From Streptomyces flaveolus (lineage in GTDB: Bacteria; Actinomycetota; Actinomycetes; Streptomycetales; Streptomycetaceae), in NCBI RefSeq assembly GCF_000716535.1, contig NZ_JNWV01000018.1:62001-126000 (forward strand): a DNA stretch of 64,000 nucleotides. Reading direction: 5' to 3'. The position numbers and the translations under genes are program-made. Positions 8,645 to 16,358 of this stretch are shown here, piece by piece (position 1 is the first letter of the stretch; every line of letters starts with the position of its first letter). The notes beneath the pieces were generated by a model. It searched no databases, was not told the origin of the DNA, and worked only from the letters and a program-made list of their open reading frames with translations.

Positions 8645-8807
8645 AGCACCTCCCGTAGGTCGGTCTGTGGCACCTGGTTGGGCCGCTCCCAGCATGCGCC
8701 CGAACGGCGTAACGCGCATGTCGTCCCACCGAGGGGCTACGACGTGCGGTTTCTCGCCAGGACCCGGGTCTCGCGGACGTGGACGCCCTTGCGTGAGCAC
8801 ATGGATC

Positions 8808-8839
8808 GGGGCGGCTCCGGTGGTGTCCGGAGCCGCCCC
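8808..8839 (-). terminator. Terminator after the CE4/GH11 operon
   Basis: Perfect 13-bp stem GGGGCGGCTCCGG / CCGGAGCCGCCCC with loop TGGTGT, 20 nt beyond the stop codon of the deacetylase gene. Confidence 0.85.
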
Positions 8840-8859
8840 TCACCCGTTCCCGCCCGAGG

Positions 8860-9543
8860 TCAGGGGGCCACGGCGCGGCCGGTCTGCGGGGATATGCGGC
8901 CGGCGCACAGGCCCTTGCCCGCCAGCGTCTGGGCGATGCGCGGGATGGCCGCCAGGGTGTTGGCCGGCCACTCGTGCATGAGGATGATCTGGCCGTTGGT
9001 CAGCCGGGACACCGCCTGCACGATCGCGTCGGTGCTCGCGCCGTTCCAGTCCTGCGAGTCGACGTCCCAGATGATCTGCCGCAGGCCGTACTTGGCCTCC
9101 ACCGCCTGGACGGTGGCGTTGGTCTCGCCGTACGGCGGGCGGAACAGTTGCGGCGTCCCGCCACCGGCGGCGGCGATGGCCTGCTGGGTGCGGGAGATCT
9201 CGGAGTCGATCTGGGCCTGGCTCTGCTGGGTGAGGTGGGGATGGGTGTAGCTGTGGTTGCCGATCCACATCCCGGCGTTGGCCTCGGCCCGGACCTGGGC
9301 CGGGTAGGCGGCCGCGAACTGGCCCTCGTTGAACATCGTGGCCCGCAGGCCGTTCTGCCTGAGGGCGTTGAGCAGGGCCGGTGTGTGGTCGTTGGACGGG
9401 CCGTCGTCGAAGGTGAGCCCGACGTACCCGGAACAGGCGGCGGCGTGCGCCGGGGCGGCGTCGGTGACGGCGGTGACCGTGCCGGCCACGGCGGTCGCCG
9501 CGAGGGCCAGTCCGGTCAGCAGGGGGCGGGGTGCGGCACGCAT
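8860..9543 (-). CDS. Secreted CE4 polysaccharide deacetylase (acetyl xylan esterase type)
   Basis: Removes acetyl groups from xylan or chitin-like chains outside the cell. A Sec signal ends at APAHA (residue 34). The NodB domain follows: LTFDDGPS holds the base Asp46 and metal ligand Asp47, GNHSYTHPHL supplies the two metal His, RPPYGETN is motif 3, DVDSQDW motif 4 and ILMHEWPANT motif 5. It closely resembles the catalytic part of S. lividans AxeA but ends without a carbohydrate-binding module. ATG at 9543 follows GAGGAGG. It lies 68 nt downstream of the GH11 xylanase gene, the same order as the known xylanase-axeA pair. Confidence 0.93.
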   Translation of the reverse strand: MRAAPRPLLTGLALAATAVAGTVTAVTDAAPAHAAACSGYVGLTFDDGPSNDHTPALLNALRQNGLRATMFNEGQFAAAYPAQVRAEANAGMWIGNHSYTHPHLTQQSQAQIDSEISRTQQAIAAAGGGTPQLFRPPYGETNATVQAVEAKYGLRQIIWDVDSQDWNGASTDAIVQAVSRLTNGQIILMHEWPANTLAAIPRIAQTLAGKGLCAGRISPQTGRAVAP

Positions 9544-9611
9544 GCGGGTGGGGCCTCCTCGGGTGGGCGGCGTGGCCGCCGTGGGGGGTCGGTGGGACGG
9601 AGGGGGGAGGG

Positions 9612-10307
9612 TCAGCCGCTCACCGTGAGGTTGGAGGAGCCGCTGCTCTGGTAGCCCTCGGTGGCGAGGATCATGTAGTAGCTGAAGCTGCCCAGCCGCA
9701 TGCCGTAGCGGGCCCAGGCGTCGAAGTGGTTGCCGGTGGTGATGGTGCCGCCGGTCCGCTTGGACTGCCGGACGCTCCAGTACTGGTTGAAGGTCTTGGT
9801 GCCTTCCACGGAGGGGGCGTTGTACCGCGTCGTCTGGTAGACGTCGTACGTGCCGCCATCGCTGGTGACCGTGCCCTTGTACGTCCCGGTGGGCCGGTAC
9901 GTGCCCCAGTTGTCGACGATGTAGTACTCGACGAGCGGGTTCGAGGTCCATCCGTACAGCGCCAGGTAGCCGTTGCCGGACGGGTAGAAGCTGCCCGAGT
10001 ACTGCACGTTCCTGCGTCCGCCGTTGCTCCAGCCCTTTCCGGCGACGAAGTTCCCGCAGTTCGTCCACGAGGTGCTGTAGTTGCCGCCGGAGTTCAGGGT
10101 CATCGAGACCGACCCGCCGCCGTCGGTCCAGAAGGAGTAGTAGAACCCGTTGTTGGTGCCGGTCTGGTTGGTGGTGATGACCGTGGCGGCGTGGGCGGTG
10201 TCGGGCAGCAGCAGTCCCGACGCGGACGTGGCCAGCGCGAGTGCGCCGGCACGGTTGATGAAGCCCCTGCGGCTCATCGGGCGGGAGAGGGCGTGCTCCA
10301 TGTCCAT
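9612..10307 (-). CDS. xlnC: Tat-exported GH11 endo-1,4-beta-xylanase
   Basis: Cleaves the xylan backbone outside the cell. The signal carries a twin-arginine motif ([11 protein letters not shown]) and is cut after TAHA (residue 40). The mature beta-jelly-roll has the GH11 nucleophile Glu127 in [10 protein letters not shown] and the acid/base Glu217 in [10 protein letters not shown]. It is a single domain of about 190 residues with no binding module, as in S. lividans XlnC, which also has a Tat-type signal. ATG at 10307 follows AGGAGGA. The CE4 deacetylase is co-directional downstream, and the GH10 xylanase is divergent across a shared regulatory region. Confidence 0.95.
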   Translation of the reverse strand: MDMEHALSRPMSRRGFINRAGALALATSASGLLLPDTAHAATVITTNQTGTNNGFYYSFWTDGGGSVSMTLNSGGNYSTSWTNCGNFVAGKGWSNGGRRNVQYSGSFYPSGNGYLALYGWTSNPLVEYYIVDNWGTYRPTGTYKGTVTSDGGTYDVYQTTRYNAPSVEGTKTFNQYWSVRQSKRTGGTITTGNHFDAWARYGMRLGSFSYYMILATEGYQSSGSSNLTVSG

Positions 10308-10395
10308 GGTTCCTCCTGGATGAGGTGGGTTGTCATGTTCGCGCCATACGCCAGGCCGGGCCGTCCCCGCGGGAGGGAGGGCTCGATTGCTGGAG

Positions 10396-10425
10396 AGTAT
10401 GGGGCGGGTTCGAAAGGGCGGTCAA
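10396..10425 (-). promoter_or_regulatory. Predicted promoter of the GH11 xylanase operon
   Basis: On the minus strand TTGACC, an 18-nt spacer and CATACT. A TTTCGAA half-site lies in the spacer. It is 89 nt upstream of the xlnC start. Confidence 0.6.
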
Positions 10426-10480
10426 TGCGTCTGTTTCCGAAACTTCATCGAAACTAGACGGGAATGAGTTGGGTGTATGC

Positions 10481-10493
10481 CCGAAAGTTTCGG
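10481..10493. promoter_or_regulatory. BxlR-type operator, xylanase intergenic region, site 1
   Basis: Perfect palindrome CCGAAAGTTTCGG (CGAA-N3-TTCG). It lies between the divergent GH11 and GH10 promoters; degenerate half-sites at 10437-10455 (CCGAAACTTC and TCGAAAC) sit closer to the GH11 side. Confidence 0.75.
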
Positions 10494-10535
10494 AAGCCCC
10501 TCCGCGATTGGCTGAAACGACTGTCGACACGATGG

Positions 10536-10564
10536 TTGACGCGGAAATGGCGTCTGTTTAGCGT
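10536..10564 (+). promoter_or_regulatory. Predicted promoter of the GH10 xylanase
   Basis: TTGACG, a 17-nt spacer and TAGCGT. The operator at 10587-10599 lies 23 nt past the -10 box, so a bound repressor would block elongation or initiation. Confidence 0.65.
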
Positions 10565-10586
10565 GACGCAACGCTCGTCAGGTAAC

Positions 10587-10599
10587 TCGAAACTTTCGA
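10587..10599. promoter_or_regulatory. BxlR-type operator, xylanase intergenic region, site 2
   Basis: Perfect palindrome TCGAAACTTTCGA in the leader of the GH10 xylanase, 18 nt upstream of its GTG start; same CGAA-N3-TTCG core as at 10481 and 13255. Confidence 0.78.
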
Positions 10600-10617
10600 T
10601 TCTTCACAGGAGTGCCC

Positions 10618-11712
10618 GTGAACGTGTCACGCTCCCTCGCGGCCGCCGCGTCGGCCTGCTGCCTGGCCCTGCTTCCCCTGGCCGCCGCGAGCCCCGCGAG
10701 CGCCTCCGGCGGCACCGCCGTACCGGACCGGTCGCTGCGGCAGCTCGCCGCCGACGACCACCTCCGCGTCGGCACCGCGGTCGACATGTCCGCGCTCGCC
10801 GACGACGCCGCCTACCGCCGGTTCGCGGGCTCCGAGTTCTCCACCGTCACCCCGGAGAACGTGATGAAGTGGGAGGCGATCGAGCCCCGTCAAGGGGAGT
10901 ACGACTACGCGGCCGCCGACCGCCTGGTCGACTTCGCGCGCCGGCACGGACAGAAGGTGCGCGGCCATGTCCTCGTCTGGCACAACCAGTTGCCGTCCTG
11001 GCTCACCGCCGGCGACTTCAGCGCCGACCAGCTCCGCGAGATCCTGCACCGGCACATCACCGACACCGTCCGGCACTTCAAGGGCAGGGTCTGGCAATGG
11101 GACGTGGTGAACGAGGCGTTCAACGAGGACGGCACCCTGCGCGACAGCATCTGGCTGCGCGAGCTCGGTCCCGGTTACATCGCCGACGCCTTCCGCTGGG
11201 CCCACGAGGCCGACCCGCACGCCCTGCTGTTCTACAACGACTACAACACCGAGTGGACGGGCCCGAAGAGCGACGCCGTCCACGACCTGGTCAGCCGCCT
11301 GCGCGCGGAGGGCGTTCCCATCGACGGCGTCGGCTTCCAGGGACACCTCGGCATCCAGTACGGCCTGCCCACCGACATGGCGGCCAACTTTGCCCGCTTC
11401 GACAAGCTCGGCCTGGCCACCGCCGTGACGGAGGCGGACGTGCGCATGCCGCTGCCGGCCGACGCGGGCAAGCTCGCCACGCAGGCCGAGGGCTACCGCC
11501 GGCTGCTCGACGCCTGCCTGCGCGCCCGCCACTGCATCTCGTTCACCGTCTGGGGCTTCACCGACAAGTACTCCTGGGTCCCCGGCACGTTCTCCGGCGA
11601 GGGCGCCGCGAACCTGTACGACGAGGACTACCGCCCGAAGCCGGCGTACCGCGCGCTGCAGTCGGAACTGGCGGGCCGGGGGCGCCGAGTAGCGGGGGCT
11701 CTCCGCGGGTGA
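10618..11712 (+). CDS. Secreted GH10 endo-1,4-beta-xylanase
   Basis: Endo-xylanase with a (beta/alpha)8 barrel. The Sec signal is about 30 residues, ending near SPASA. Catalytic residues are Glu166, the acid/base in DVVNEAFNED, and Glu272, the nucleophile in AVTEADVR; other landmarks are TPENVMKWEAIEP, GHVLVWHNQLPSW and FTVWGFTDKYSWVPG. It is 364 residues with no carbohydrate-binding module. GTG at 10618 is preferred because AGGAG lies 5 nt upstream; GTG at 10612 overlaps that site. It is divergent from xlnC, and control by the BxlR-type repressor is inferred from operators at 10481 and 10587. Confidence 0.95.
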   Translation: MNVSRSLAAAASACCLALLPLAAASPASASGGTAVPDRSLRQLAADDHLRVGTAVDMSALADDAAYRRFAGSEFSTVTPENVMKWEAIEPRQGEYDYAAADRLVDFARRHGQKVRGHVLVWHNQLPSWLTAGDFSADQLREILHRHITDTVRHFKGRVWQWDVVNEAFNEDGTLRDSIWLRELGPGYIADAFRWAHEADPHALLFYNDYNTEWTGPKSDAVHDLVSRLRAEGVPIDGVGFQGHLGIQYGLPTDMAANFARFDKLGLATAVTEADVRMPLPADAGKLATQAEGYRRLLDACLRARHCISFTVWGFTDKYSWVPGTFSGEGAANLYDEDYRPKPAYRALQSELAGRGRRVAGALRG

Positions 11713-11730
11713 CCGGCCGGCCGGCCGGTC
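11711..11730 (+). terminator. GC palindrome at the GH10 gene end
   Basis: GACCGGCCGGCCGGCCGGTC is a perfect 20-nt palindrome overlapping the TGA stop. It could act as a terminator, but there is no U-tract and such a stem would have no natural loop. Confidence 0.45.
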
Positions 11731-11937
11731 CGTGCGTCTGCGCCCGGTACGGCGGACGACGTGCCCTTGGTCGTGCCCGGTGCCCGGCACCCATGTTCGC
11801 AGCGAGCCGGGCCGCTCGTGCGCCGGCACCACAGGGGCATGCCGTGTCCGCGCCGTGCGCGCCGAGGGGACACCGCCCGCCCCCTCGACGGCCGCCGGGG
11901 GCACTTCACCGGACGGGGCGGACCGGCCTCCTCGGCT

Positions 11938-11968
11938 ACGTTCGCGGACCTCTCGCTTCCGCGAACGT
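11938..11968. promoter_or_regulatory. 11-bp inverted repeat between GH10 xylanase and bxlR
   Basis: ACGTTCGCGGA and TCCGCGAACGT are separated by 9 nt. The genes on either side converge, so it may be a bidirectional terminator or a protein site. The rest of 11713-12118 has no frame I can support. Confidence 0.5.
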
Positions 11969-12118
11969 GCGCGAGCAGCAGGGCGGCGACCGGGCCGCCT
12001 AGGGGAGTGGGACCGGGAGGCGCTGGTCGCTTCGTGAGGTTTCGTCCGCCCTCAGGCCGAGGGGGAGAGGCCGGCCGGCTGACGAACTCGCACACGCCAC
12101 CGCCGCACCCGGTGCGTC

Positions 12119-13141
12119 TCAAACCCCCGCAGGCGGTGCCGTGCTCTGGCGTATCACCAGGTGCGTGGCCAGTTCGATGCGCAGGGCGGCCTTCTTGGTG
12201 TCCTTCGGCCGCAGCAGCATCCGGGCCGCCTCCTCGGCCATGCGCTGGAGCGGTTGCTGCACGGTGGTCAGCGGCGGGCTCGACCAGCGGGCCGGCGGCA
12301 CGTCGTCGTAGCCCACCACCGACAGGTCCCCGGGCACGCTCAGACCGAGGACCCTGGCCGCCTCCAGGACGCCCAGCGCCTGCAGGTCGCTCCCGGCGAA
12401 GATCGCGGTGGGCCGGTCGGGCCGCCGCAGCAGGTCCATGGCGTGTTCGAAGCCGCCCTGGACGTGGAAGTCGCCGAACCGCACCAGTCCGGGGTCCGGT
12501 TCATGACCGGCCATCGCCATCGCGGAGCGGTATCCGTCCAGCCGGGCCAGTGAGCACATCAGGTCCTCGGGGCCGGTGATGATGGCGACGCGCTCGTGGC
12601 CCTGGTCGGTGAGATGGCGGGTGGCGGCGACGCCTCCGGCCCAGTTGGCCGAGCCGACGGACGGGACGTCGGGGTCGGGATCGCCCGCCGGGTCCACGAT
12701 GACGAACGGAATGGCCCGGGACCGCAGTTGGCGCTTCACGTCCTCCGGCACCGTGGAGAAGACCAGCAGCACCCCGAGGGGCCGGCGGCGCAGCACGCCC
12801 CCGATCCACTCGGGCCCGGGAGCCTGCCGGGTGCCGCTCTCGGTGAGCGCGACGGTGGCGTCGTTCTGCTTGGCGACGTTCTCCACCCCGCGGATGAGCT
12901 CCATCGCCCAGACGCTCTCCAGCTCGTGGAAGACGATCTCGATGAGTGGGGCCTGCGGCTGTCCGGGGGTGCGCCGGCGGTAGCCGTGGGCCTCCAGCAG
13001 GCGTTCGACCTTGGCGCGGGTCGCGGGGGACACATCCGAACGACCGTTGAGGACCTTCGAAACTGTCGGCAGCGAGACGCCGGCCTCTCGCGCCACGGCT
13101 GCCAAGGTGACTCTCTGACCGACCTGGGCTTCTTCGGGCAT
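12119..13141 (-). CDS. bxlR: LacI-family repressor of xylo-oligosaccharide use
   Basis: A 340-residue LacI regulator. The N-terminal helix-turn-helix reads TLAAVAREAGVSLPTVSKVL (about residues 12-31), then the hinge and a periplasmic-binding-protein-like core ending with VVGYDDVPPARWSSPPLTTV. It is divergent from bxlE, the arrangement of bxlR-bxlEFGA in other Streptomyces, where BxlR binds CGAA...TTCG repeats and is released by xylobiose. Matching operators lie at 13255, 10481 and 10587. ATG at 13141 puts the DNA-binding domain at the usual distance, although no good Shine-Dalgarno precedes it. Confidence 0.9.
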   Translation of the reverse strand: MPEEAQVGQRVTLAAVAREAGVSLPTVSKVLNGRSDVSPATRAKVERLLEAHGYRRRTPGQPQAPLIEIVFHELESVWAMELIRGVENVAKQNDATVALTESGTRQAPGPEWIGGVLRRRPLGVLLVFSTVPEDVKRQLRSRAIPFVIVDPAGDPDPDVPSVGSANWAGGVAATRHLTDQGHERVAIITGPEDLMCSLARLDGYRSAMAMAGHEPDPGLVRFGDFHVQGGFEHAMDLLRRPDRPTAIFAGSDLQALGVLEAARVLGLSVPGDLSVVGYDDVPPARWSSPPLTTVQQPLQRMAEEAARMLLRPKDTKKAALRIELATHLVIRQSTAPPAGV

Positions 13142-13198
13142 GGCGGCAGCATAGGCCACTGGGCCGGATAACGGTTTGGCCGCGTAGGTGCACGACCG

Positions 13199-13228
13199 TT
13201 GACCATTTCTTCTCCCCCCTCCTACTGT
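13199..13228 (+). promoter_or_regulatory. Predicted bxlE promoter
   Basis: TTGACC, an 18-nt spacer and TACTGT, 52 nt upstream of the bxlE start. A CTTTCGGG half-site and the full operator at 13255 lie just downstream. Confidence 0.65.
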
Positions 13229-13254
13229 CCAGCGCATGACTTTCGGGTCTAGAG

Positions 13255-13267
13255 CCGAAACTTTCGG
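13255..13267. promoter_or_regulatory. BxlR operator of bxlEFGA
   Basis: Perfect palindrome CCGAAACTTTCGG, 27 nt past the -10 box and overlapping the bxlE Shine-Dalgarno region. Confidence 0.82.
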
Positions 13268-13280
13268 AAGGCGGATGATC

Positions 13281-14579
13281 ATGCGTACACGGATGCCCCG
13301 GGTGCTCGCCTGCGGTGCGACGCTCGCGCTGGCGGCGAGTCTCGCCGCTTGCGGGAACGGCAGCGGCGGGGGTTCCTCGAACGACGGCAAGATCCATGTG
13401 CTGGTGTACGGGGACGCCAGCAACAAGGTGGAGAAGCAGATCGTCGACACGTTCAACAAGACGTCGAAGGTCAAGGCCGTCCTCGACACCATCCCCGGTG
13501 CCGACTACCAGCAGAAGCTGCAGACGATCATCAACACGCCCCAGGCGCCGGACATCTTCTTCAACTGGGGCGGCGGCAGCATCCAGCCGTTCGTCAAGGC
13601 CGGGCTGCTGATGCCGCTGGACGACTTCGTCAAGAAGGACCCGAACCTCGACGACAAGTTCCTGCCGAGCGTCTACAACAGCGCGGTGGTCGACGGAAAG
13701 CCGTACGGCATCCCCATGCGCGGCACGCAGCCGGTGCTGCTGTTCAGCAACAAGAACGTCCTCGACAAGGCGGACGTGAAGCAGCCCCAGACCTGGGACC
13801 AGCTGATCGACGCCGTCAAGAAGCTCAAGTCCTCCGGCGTCACCCCCATCGCCCTCGGCGGCGGCGACCAGTGGCCGACCCTGATGTGGTTCGAGTACGT
13901 CTACGACCGCGTGGCCGGCCCGGAGCTGTTCCAGAAGGCCCTGGGCGGCGACAAGGACGCCTGGGCGAGCGCGGACAGCAAGAAGGCGCTCGGCATGCTG
14001 AAGGAGCTGGTCGACACCGGCGCCTTCGGCAAGAACTACGACTCGGTGAAGTACACCAACGGCGCCTCTCCCGCGCTGGTGGCCCAGGGCAAGGCCGGCT
14101 TCGAGCTGATGGGGTCCTGGTACTACGCGCAGCAGCAGCAGGACGCGAAGGACTTCGCCGCCAAGGGCCTGGGCTACGGCACGTTCCCGACGATCCCCGG
14201 CGGCAAGGGTGACCCGACCGACGTCGTCGGCAACACCAACAACTTCTACTCGGTGCTGAAGAAGACCAAGCACCCCGAGGCCGTCGCCGACTTCCTGAAG
14301 CTCATGTACTCCGACGAGTTCGTCAAGGCCCAGATGGCCATCGGCAACCTGCCCACCACCACCAACACCCAGAAGTTCCTGGACACCTCCGCCAGCCCCG
14401 AGTACTCCCGCTTCCAGTACGACCTCGTCGCCAAGGCCAAGTCCTTCCAGCTCTCCTGGGACCAGGCCTTCCCGCCTGCGGCCATGACGCCGATCCACCA
14501 GGCCGTCCAGCAGTTCTTCAACGGACAGCTCGACGCGGACGGCTTCATCAAGGCCATGCAGGCCCTCCCGACCGAATGA
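13281..14579 (+). CDS. bxlE: Xylobiose-binding lipoprotein of the BxlEFG ABC importer
   Basis: Extracellular family-1 solute-binding protein that captures xylobiose or other xylo-oligosaccharides and delivers them to BxlFG. A lipoprotein signal ends LAASLAAC, with the lipidated Cys at 24, followed by a Gly/Ser linker. Typical binding-protein stretches include PDIFFNWGGGS and YGIPMRGTQPVLLFSNK. ATG at 13281 is chosen (spacing 9 nt from GGAAGG); ATG at 13275 is possible. It is the first gene of bxlEFGA. No ATPase gene is present, so a shared MsiK-type ATPase encoded elsewhere is expected. Confidence 0.93.
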   Translation: MRTRMPRVLACGATLALAASLAACGNGSGGGSSNDGKIHVLVYGDASNKVEKQIVDTFNKTSKVKAVLDTIPGADYQQKLQTIINTPQAPDIFFNWGGGSIQPFVKAGLLMPLDDFVKKDPNLDDKFLPSVYNSAVVDGKPYGIPMRGTQPVLLFSNKNVLDKADVKQPQTWDQLIDAVKKLKSSGVTPIALGGGDQWPTLMWFEYVYDRVAGPELFQKALGGDKDAWASADSKKALGMLKELVDTGAFGKNYDSVKYTNGASPALVAQGKAGFELMGSWYYAQQQQDAKDFAAKGLGYGTFPTIPGGKGDPTDVVGNTNNFYSVLKKTKHPEAVADFLKLMYSDEFVKAQMAIGNLPTTTNTQKFLDTSASPEYSRFQYDLVAKAKSFQLSWDQAFPPAAMTPIHQAVQQFFNGQLDADGFIKAMQALPTE

Positions 14580-14586
14580 ACCGCTC

Positions 14587-15543
14587 ATGACCACACAGCT
14601 CACGAGCGCTCCGCCCTCCGCCGTGCCTTCCAAGAAGGCCCGGCGGCGGCCGGAGGACTCCTACACCGCACGCGGCACGCGCCCCGGCTTCGGCTGGGCG
14701 CTGCCCGCCACCCTGTTCTTCGCCCTCTTCGCCCTCGCACCGCTGATCATGGTGGCGGTGCTGTCCTTCATGAGCTGGAACGGCCTGGGGTCACCGCAGT
14801 TCGTCGGGACGGACAACTGGGAGCGCATCCTCGACGACCCCGTCATGATCAAGAGCATCTGGCTCACCCTGCTGCTCACCGCCCTGGGCGTGGCCATCCA
14901 GACCCCGCTGAGCATCGTGCTCGGCGTCTGGGCCGCCGGACACCAGCGCAACCGCGCCGTCCTCTCGGCGATCTACTTCATCCCGCTGCTGCTGTCCTCC
15001 ACGGCGGTGTCGGTGCTCTGGCGGGCGCTGCTCGACCCGAACTTCGGCATCCCCGCTCGCATGACCTGGCTGTTCGGGGACGGCAACCTGTTCGGTGAGC
15101 AGGCCTCGGCCATCGGGGTGCTGGCCTTCGTCAGCACCTGGCAGTTCACGCCGTTCCACACGCTCATCTACCAGGGCGCCGCCCGGGCGATCCCGCCGGT
15201 GCTGTACCAGGCGGCGGAGATCGACGGCGCGGGACGCTACCGCCAGTTCTTCCACATCACCCTGCCGCAGCTGCGCAACTCGATCGTCACCTCGATGATC
15301 CTGATGATCGTCGGCGGGCTCACCACGTTCGAGACCGTGCTCATCCTCACCCAGGGCGGACCGGGCACCGACACCACGATCAGCGCCTACTACATGTACC
15401 AAAAGGCGTTCAAGGGCTTCGACTTCGGCGCCGGTTCGGCCATCGCCCTGTGCCTGGTCGTCGCCGCCACGGTGGTCTCGCTGATCGTCGTGCGCGTCTC
15501 CGGCTACGACAAGATGCGCAGCGACATGGAGGGGGTGTCATGA
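14587..15543 (+). CDS. bxlF: Xylobiose ABC importer, inner-membrane permease 1
   Basis: A 318-residue MalF-type permease with six predicted membrane helices. The cytoplasmic EAA loop that contacts the ATPase is seen as EIDGAGRYRQFFHITLP near residue 212. The cytoplasmic N-terminus is basic and about 35 residues long. It starts 7 nt after bxlE and overlaps bxlG by 4 nt (ATGA), so translation is coupled. It partners with BxlG to carry xylo-oligosaccharides across the membrane. Confidence 0.93.
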   Translation: MTTQLTSAPPSAVPSKKARRRPEDSYTARGTRPGFGWALPATLFFALFALAPLIMVAVLSFMSWNGLGSPQFVGTDNWERILDDPVMIKSIWLTLLLTALGVAIQTPLSIVLGVWAAGHQRNRAVLSAIYFIPLLLSSTAVSVLWRALLDPNFGIPARMTWLFGDGNLFGEQASAIGVLAFVSTWQFTPFHTLIYQGAARAIPPVLYQAAEIDGAGRYRQFFHITLPQLRNSIVTSMILMIVGGLTTFETVLILTQGGPGTDTTISAYYMYQKAFKGFDFGAGSAIALCLVVAATVVSLIVVRVSGYDKMRSDMEGVS

Positions 15544-16358
15544 GGCGCCGCCCCAACTACCTGGCCGGAGCGGGCTCGATCTTCTGGCTCGTCCTGGTGG
15601 GACTGCCGCTGTACGTGATGCTCGCCGCGACCCTGCGCACCCGGCAGGACTACGCGAAGAAGGGCCCGCTGTCCTTCCCCGGCGACTTCACCCTCGACAA
15701 CTACACCGGGGCGTTCGACTCGGGCTTCGGGCAGTACTTCCTCAACACCATCATCGTCACCGTCTGTGTCGTCGCCGTGGTGCTGCTGCTCGTACCGCCC
15801 CTGGCCTACGCGATCGTACGCAGCCGCAGCCGTGTCACCTCGCAGATCTTCCGGCTGTTCCTGCTGGGCCTCGCCATCCCCGCCCAGGCCGTCATCGTGC
15901 CGATGTTCTACCTGATCAGCGAGGCCGGCCTGTACGACAACCTCCTCGGGGTCATCCTGCCCACGGCCGCGTTCTGCCTGCCGATGTCCGCGCTCATCCT
16001 CAGCGGCTCCATGCGTGACATCTCCCCGGAGCTGTTCGAGGCCATGACGGTGGACGGAGCGACCCCGCGGCGGATGTTCTTCCAGCTCGTCGTGCCGCTC
16101 TCGCGCGGCGGCCTGTCCACGATCGTGGTGTTCTCCGCGCTCCAGGCCTGGAACGGCTTCCTGTTCCCGCTCGTCCTGACCCAGTCCGACTCGACCAAGG
16201 TCATCACCCTGGGTCTGTACAACTTCCAGACGGAACACGGGATCGACATCCCCGGCCTGCTGGGAGCGGTGACGCTGTCCATGGTGCCCGTCCTGCTCGT
16301 CTACCTGTTCGCCCGCCGTGCCCTCGTCCAGGGCCTGATGGGCATGGGAGGAAAGTGA
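15540..16358 (+). CDS. bxlG: Xylobiose ABC importer, inner-membrane permease 2
   Basis: A 272-residue MalG-type permease. The EAA loop reads EAMTVDGATPRRMFFQL near residue 167, and LGLAIPAQAVIVPMF is a typical helix. The start ATG overlaps the bxlF stop and the gene ends in a GTGA overlap with bxlA, so all four bxl genes form one tightly coupled operon. It forms the transport channel with BxlF. Confidence 0.93.
   Translation: MRRRPNYLAGAGSIFWLVLVGLPLYVMLAATLRTRQDYAKKGPLSFPGDFTLDNYTGAFDSGFGQYFLNTIIVTVCVVAVVLLLVPPLAYAIVRSRSRVTSQIFRLFLLGLAIPAQAVIVPMFYLISEAGLYDNLLGVILPTAAFCLPMSALILSGSMRDISPELFEAMTVDGATPRRMFFQLVVPLSRGGLSTIVVFSALQAWNGFLFPLVLTQSDSTKVITLGLYNFQTEHGIDIPGLLGAVTLSMVPVLLVYLFARRALVQGLMGMGGK

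Noticed and set aside
11628..12122. 164-codon minus-strand frame between the GH10 and bxlR genes
   Set aside because: Cys/Arg/Pro-rich composition, no ribosome site, and it overlaps the inverted repeat and both gene ends.
12501..14633. A 710-codon minus-strand frame across bxlR and bxlE
   Set aside because: It is antisense to bxlE and out of frame with bxlR; no motif in either part.
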